Source: Ypsolopha sequella
Lineage: Eukaryota; Arthropoda; Insecta; Lepidoptera; Ypsolophidae
Reading direction: 5' to 3'
DNA: 64,000 nt
Assembly: GCA_934047225.1 (NCBI GenBank)
Contig: OW203986.1
Coordinates: forward strand, 13,643,221 to 13,707,220
Under the pieces are notes generated by a model. It was not told the origin of the DNA. It did no database searches and worked only from the letters and a program-made list of their open reading frames with translations. A program made the translations under genes and the position numbers. How positions within the stretch are numbered: position 1 is the first letter of the stretch; each line of letters starts with the position of its first letter. This document shows positions 58,985 to 64,000 of the stretch, piece by piece.

Positions 58985-59110
58985 AGAATAGAATAGAATA
59001 GAACAAGTCTTTATTTGCATTGATAAGGGTACAAAATGGTGGTGCTACAAATTATAAAGAAAAATGAGCGCCTTAATCAGCTAATATTAATTTAGCATAC
59101 AAATATGATG
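58985..59110 (-). mobile_element. LINE 3' end with (AATAG)n tail
   Basis: AATAGAATAGAATAGAATAG is followed by AACAAGTCTTTATTTGCATT and a UTR-like stretch. On the minus strand this is an AATAAAGACT-type 3' end with a simple pentamer tail, typical of non-LTR retrotransposons. Confidence 0.55.
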
Positions 59111-59334
59111 GTTAATGAAGTTAAGACCTTAATATATTTAATTAATTTAGCATGCATGTCAAATCTCAAATGGAGTCTTAAAAAAAGAAAAAATAACAGA
59201 TTACATTCACACATTGTCACATCCTACAAATTATATAAATGTTTTAATTTAAGTGTTTATTATAATTTCTTGTTATTCTCAGTAGGCTTTCAGACTATAA
59301 TAACATTTATCTAATAGCCATTGTTTTAACTTAT

Positions 59335-59697
59335 ATTTATTAGTAGTTTATGCTAAAAGGACGAAAAGGAATAAATTACGAGGATGATTAACCGAGTAAT
59401 TTATTGCTCTTACGCCCGTGTATCATACTACGTTTTTCAATGCATAGTGTGAGGAAATAAAACAAATATAATCTTGTGAACTTAAAATTATGATTGGCTC
59501 AAAAGGACTGTATCCATCGCCGTTAAACAGTGGAAAAAAAATGTATAATATTTATGGTACACAGGAAAGGCTGCAGGTTAGCCAACTATTGTAAATAAAT
59601 AAAAAATAATAATAATAAAGCCCTAGGGCAAAATAATCGACTGTCTGTTCGGTTTTGATGCATAAAAAGTGGGCCTTTACGAGCACTTGCATTGAAA
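59335..59697. repeat. Dispersed repeat J, short form
   Basis: Matches both ends of 30605-31203 but lacks the ~240-bp CpG-containing centre. The shared 3' part TTGGCTCAAAAGGACTGTAT...AGCCAACT and AAAAAGTGGGCCTTTACGAG is highly similar. Confidence 0.7.
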
Positions 59698-60366
59698 ACA
59701 TATTTAGAGGAAGCTCAACCATCTTGACAAGGTTGGCTGCGCGCAACCTGGAACTTTTGTACTTGCTCACTGTACAAAATGCTCTAGGTTTCGCCAGCGT
59801 AGTAGTCTAAAACTACAGTTCACTACTTAGCCAGTAGAGTGACTGGTAGTCTGATTGGAAAATCTTTATGTGCACATATCCTTCAAAGGGAGCTCTATTG
59901 AGCGACGTTCCTAGTTCATTGCTTGCAAAGAGGAGATGGCAATCGGTGTCTGTTAAGCCGCTTTCAATTTATGCAGCTGCCTCAGAAGGAGTTGCAAGGC
60001 GTTAAATAATTTCCCGAAATTTTTGTTTAAACAGTTCACTTTGATTTAAACAGTTATTCTATTAAATGTTATTATGAAACTCCATATTTAGTCATTGAAA
60101 ATTCAAAAATTATAGTTTTTCCGCCCAGAAAAGGATCAGAAAAATTTCGGCCCGAATAATAATACCAGATATTTCACTACCGATTATGGTGCTTAATATG
60201 GCCAGGCAGAAAATCGATATTTTAAAATAAATCATTACGATACCTGTCAAATTCACATTAAGAAAAATTAGCTATAACTGATATACGTTCATTTTTTTCA
60301 TGTTACTTGTTATTTTGGTGATTGCAAATAGATTTTTCATACATAAATAATGTGAAATTTATTCAT
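59698..60366. other. Stretch without identified genes
   Basis: No coding or repeat signal recognised. Confidence 0.3.
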
Positions 60367-60487
60367 ACAGCCAAATTCATACTGAAGATTTGATCAATAG
60401 TTATCAAGCTTCGATGACCCTTTGTTGGAAATTTAAAAAATGTTATTGATCCGTGATACTAGCCTCCAGTATGAATTTGGCTGCATA
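60367..60487. mobile_element. Short fold-back related to family F
   Basis: CAGCCAAATTCATACTGAAG and CCTCCAGTATGAATTTGGCTG form the arms; the centre has TGTTATTGATCCGTGATACTA, as in family F. Confidence 0.65.
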
Positions 60488-62500
60488 AAAAAATGACACA
60501 TTGTATAAATAGTTGATTCTACACCTAACATGTTGATTGTTTTATTTTTATGAATAAAAACCGTATTCATTGCAAAATACGTTCATAGCATTCAATTTTA
60601 TTTAAAATAATAATATTTATTACATTTACTCATAAAAATAAAATAATTTATTAAATCAATAAATTTAAAAAAACCTTCAATATTTTAGGAGGTCGATGCT
60701 TTTCATGCCGCCAGTACACACCACATTTTGAGGTTTTTTAACAACGTAGTATTTGGTATTCAATTCGGGCCGAGTTGATTCGGGCCGAGCTGTCCCTGAC
60801 CTCCAGAAAAGGCCTAACCCCGAGTCGCTCAGTGTTTAGGGGGCAAAAGTTGTATCCTTTAATTTAACAAAAACAGTTATTACGCCTTGTTTCTAATTGT
60901 ATTTATAACGAGATTGGCTATGATTTTTATTTTTCTATTTTAAGATAATTTATCGGGTGTACTGAAATTTTTTTGTGGGCAGGGTAAGTACAACCAGTAA
61001 TATAAATTTTAATTACCAAATTAAAATAATAAAAGCTCGATGCAGCTTTTAACAAATAAATTTTATAATAATATTATTATTCAATATGATTAGCGATCTT
61101 TTGAGATAGTGCATTGCCCACAGGCTTATGGCACAACATCAGAGACTATAAAGTACAATATATTATCATTGCTACTGGAGAACCGTGAATTATACTGAGT
61201 CCCGGGTCTTTTTGTTATCACGATACATGACGTTTTCTAAGAACTATCTGTACGCAAAGATTTAAGCACAAGATACCTACCTTCTTTTCTGTATTTTTAT
61301 GTACCGTGTTGTGTTGCGTTAAAGTTTATCTAAATGTACATGAATCTATCAATATAATGTTCAAAGACGTGAGGAGGGGCCTTTGATTAAAAAAAAACAA
61401 TAAATATTTTAAAATTTGTAATCTTAACCTGGCAACCCGATCTCAACTGTGTAAAGGATTGAAAGAGTGCAGCTTTCACAGAGGTGACAAACGTCTGCAC
61501 TAACGAGGCCCTAGTCTCTACCACCTTAAAAGCCTCCTTGCTTGAATATCACCTCGCTGGTGCAAATTAGTTCTACCCGCATTGATCATCTGAAAACAGG
61601 GGCACTGAGTAAATGATTGATTTAAAGTATTTTCTTTTCTTTTTCTTTCAAATTCGCTCAAATCATGTCTATTGTTGATAAAGGACGCGTTTACTACCCA
61701 TTTTAGCTACGGCGTAGCATACGTTACGACTCCATAATTTTCTTACTTATTGTAGTCTAGATGCCTGTTCAATGTACCTATATGTTTTAAAGTTTATAAT
61801 AATGTATGAACAACATCAACCAAACGCATCTTGCAAAGTTATTTTTCATCTCACATCCTTTTAGTTTCAAGTCATGTGACTGACGGTGAGTAATTAAACT
61901 ACAACAATAGCTAAGTTTTCTAATAAAGAAAACTACGAGTAAGATAAGACTGTTGAAAAAGTTCCTTTCTCTGTCTTTACGTATAATCAATTAAAGCAAT
62001 CTGTTAGAGACAGCAAAGAACAAAGTCTTGATTATCTCCGCACTCAACCCTTCAAATCCTTTCACACAAACAGATCTAAACCGTGAATTGTTCGAGGGTA
62101 GACCCATCCTATTTGTGCCTGACCAAAACTCTTATGTCCATGCAATACGTACGGAAATGCAACCATTGGCACAATGTCTACCGTAATCTTTTCATTTGCA
62201 CTTTACGAGCTCTTGACCCGTATTGAGATTTATCTTGTCCGCATTATAACGCCTGCTGCAACTTTGGTCACTTAGTTTTGTTCGATTCTAACCCTTGTAT
62301 TAAGGGTCGTAGGAAGTCTAACATGCCGGCGTTTATACTTGCCTTCTTCTCGGAATTCTCTAACTAACTTACCTGAAACAAATAAAAATGTTTAAAAAAC
62401 TGCACTGCTAAATAAAATATTGGTATTTTAGCTGTTTCTACAAATGGCTAATTGACTGAAGCACTTTGAAGTATTTTGTGCATTTGTAACATAATTTGAG
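60488..62500. other. AT-rich stretch, nothing firmly identified
   Basis: ATTCGGGCCGAGTTGATTCGGGCCGAGCTG at 60761-60790 is a local direct repeat, and 61440-61560 is slightly GC-richer. No gene or RNA recognised. Confidence 0.35.
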
Positions 62501-62671
62501 ACAGAGGTATCGATTCGGCATAACACGTCTTAACTTATTTGACAGGACTAACCTTATTTTAAGCGTCCTGTCTTTTTCTTTCTTTATCGAAAAGACAAGG
62601 ACAGAACGCTTAAATTAAGTTTAGACCTGTCAAATAAGTTAAGATGTGCTTCACCGAATCGGTACCATTGT
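62501..62671. mobile_element. Palindromic MITE, TA-type, copy 3 of 3
   Basis: TATCGATTCGGCATAACACG on the left, TTCACCGAATCGGTACCATTGT on the right, and the common core AACTTATTTGACAGGACTAA with its mirror CTGTCAAATAAGTTAAG. Relatives at 5986-6158 and 12158-12326. Confidence 0.8.
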
Positions 62672-63290
62672 CCTAGTGTCTAATTATATTCAGTTGCACA
62701 GAATACTTTATCTACGACCATCAAAAATATCGTCTTTATTTATAATATTTTCAACTAACAATTTCACGAAAATTGAGAAGAAGAAATTCGTTCATGAACC
62801 TCGGGTGCGTCATTCCGGTAAAGCTGCCTTGCAGGCCAATCAGGATAAAGGGGGCGTGACTTAAGAAATCAGGTCGGGAATTATTTCTCGTCTCTGTTGT
62901 TGATTAGGTCTAGCGGTTTTATAATAAATTGGGCCAATCGCAGGTGTTATAAGGTAATAGTATAACATCGGATAAACAATCTCGGTACTAATAAAACTGT
63001 TTTTGATGTTGGAATTGCCTTATTGCAGTATGGGATTAGATAAAATACATAATTGAACACTAAAGAAAATAAATATAATTTATTATTACACTAAATAAAT
63101 AAACTAAAAAAGAAGGGACCGATTTTTGTTGACAATATTTATGTTTAGGTACGTATTTAGTTTTATGTACAGAAATTCATGTTAATTTATGTATTATACA
63201 TTTTAACTTAAATATATGTATTTGTAAGATTTCGGTTACCTAACCATGAAATTAGAGTAAGATATTAATTTAATTTGATTATGTTTTTTT
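62672..63290. other. Stretch without identified genes
   Basis: A plus-strand open frame crosses 62646-62864 starting inside the MITE and is not credible as a gene. Confidence 0.35.
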
Positions 63291-63414
63291 TTTTTTTGCA
63301 CGCCAACCTTTTATATCTTGTACCATCTGTGGGTTTACTGATAGAAAATTCTCTGTGCATTAAGTCCTCCATTTTGTACTTTTATATTGCAATAAAGAAT
63401 TTATGATGATGATG
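63291..63414 (+). mobile_element. LINE 3' end with GATGAT tail
   Basis: A UTR-like stretch ends in GCAATAAAGAATTTATGATGATGATGAC, an AATAAA signal plus short tandem tail typical of insect non-LTR retrotransposons. Confidence 0.5.
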
Positions 63415-64000
63415 ACTTCTAATGCACTTCCCAGAGGAGAATTAGTATGATTACGTTATACTATTATTACATTCAACACAAAAAAAAAACCTGAAACAAA
63501 AAAAGTCGTTTTGATCCGTCCGAAACATTATCCTCCACAATATTATAAATTTTAAATTACTTATTTCGTGTTATAAGAATAAATCCCTCGCAAACCCCAT
63601 GTAGAAAGATGGTCATCGAAATGAACTCAATCAGAAGCAACAGCCCAAGCAATCTCCAACGATGAGAACGGGAGACGCCTCGAGTGCGCTTTGAGATGAC
63701 CGCTCGAGTCGCCCGCCCGATGAGTGCCACTCGTCACTCTTTCAGCAATAAAAGGGTTTACTCCTTTAGAAAATTTTGGAATAAAATATTTCCAATAAGT
63801 ATTTTCTTTTAGGTTTCATCTTAGCGTCCAAGCTTTTAGTATGACGATTGGTTGAACGCGTACGATTGTGTTGGTTGTATTTGATTGAACACACCACTCA
63901 AAATAAAATACATAAATGGTATTGGAGCGCATTACAAATCAGAAGATCATTTAAGAAACAATTTTTTGACAACCATAATTATTTAAGTTTAGGTGGAGTT
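63415..64000. other. Stretch with a GC-rich patch
   Basis: 63640-63745 is rich in GC (GAGACGCCTCGAGTGCGC; CGCTCGAGTCGCCCGCCCGA) and is followed by GCAATAAAAGGG. It may be a remnant of a repeat or an exon end; no frame is recognised. Confidence 0.35.

Overview
The window looks like eukaryotic, AT-rich, gene-poor DNA from a moth or butterfly (Lepidoptera). The call rests on a tRNA-headed SINE at 606-815 whose body carries a GAAGGAAAACATCGTAAGG-type box that I associate with lepidopteran repeats, on degenerate RTE-, CR1/L2- and R1-like LINE ends with short simple-repeat tails, and on many short fold-back elements. There are no operons, rRNA genes or CRISPR arrays, and no complete protein-coding gene. 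Almost all open frames are short, AT-rich and unconvincing.

The dominant structure is one element at 12489-29808. Two 4,590-bp direct repeats (12489-17078 and 25219-29808), identical wherever I compared them, flank 8,140 bp without any recognisable gag, pol or env. The repeats start TGT and end ACA, and the whole is bracketed by a 4-bp ACAC duplication. It therefore reads as a very young, non-autonomous giant LTR retrotransposon (LARD-like), 17.3 kb long. A candidate primer-binding site and polypurine tract point to the minus strand, but there are TATA-plus-initiator signatures on both strands and exon-like patches on the plus strand. Inside are three 205-bp tandem repeats rich in palindromes, placed between two diverged copies of an ~800-bp unit.

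Left flank (1-12488): a SINE, two large fold-backs, a CR1/L2-like LINE 3' end (2341-3150), more MITEs, and a short exon-like ORF at 6446-6525 that resembles the start of a THAP zinc finger and runs into a consensus splice donor. Two exon-like minus-strand ORFs follow at 9983-10183 and 11422-11690, the second with a VKSEPVDLS motif.

Right flank (29813-64000): fold-back MITE families in several copies, an RTE/BovB-like LINE reverse-transcriptase remnant (32012-32998), an R1-like LINE C-terminus (55092-55375), a near-perfect 253-bp palindrome (43592-43844), a LINE end nested in a fold-back (47888-48798), tandemly duplicated fold-backs (44771-45606 and 56051-56420), and an unrecognised higher-GC ORF at 58455-58667. 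The remaining stretches are AT-rich with nothing I could identify. The window is best read as a repeat-dense intergenic or intronic region with a few possible exons of host genes.
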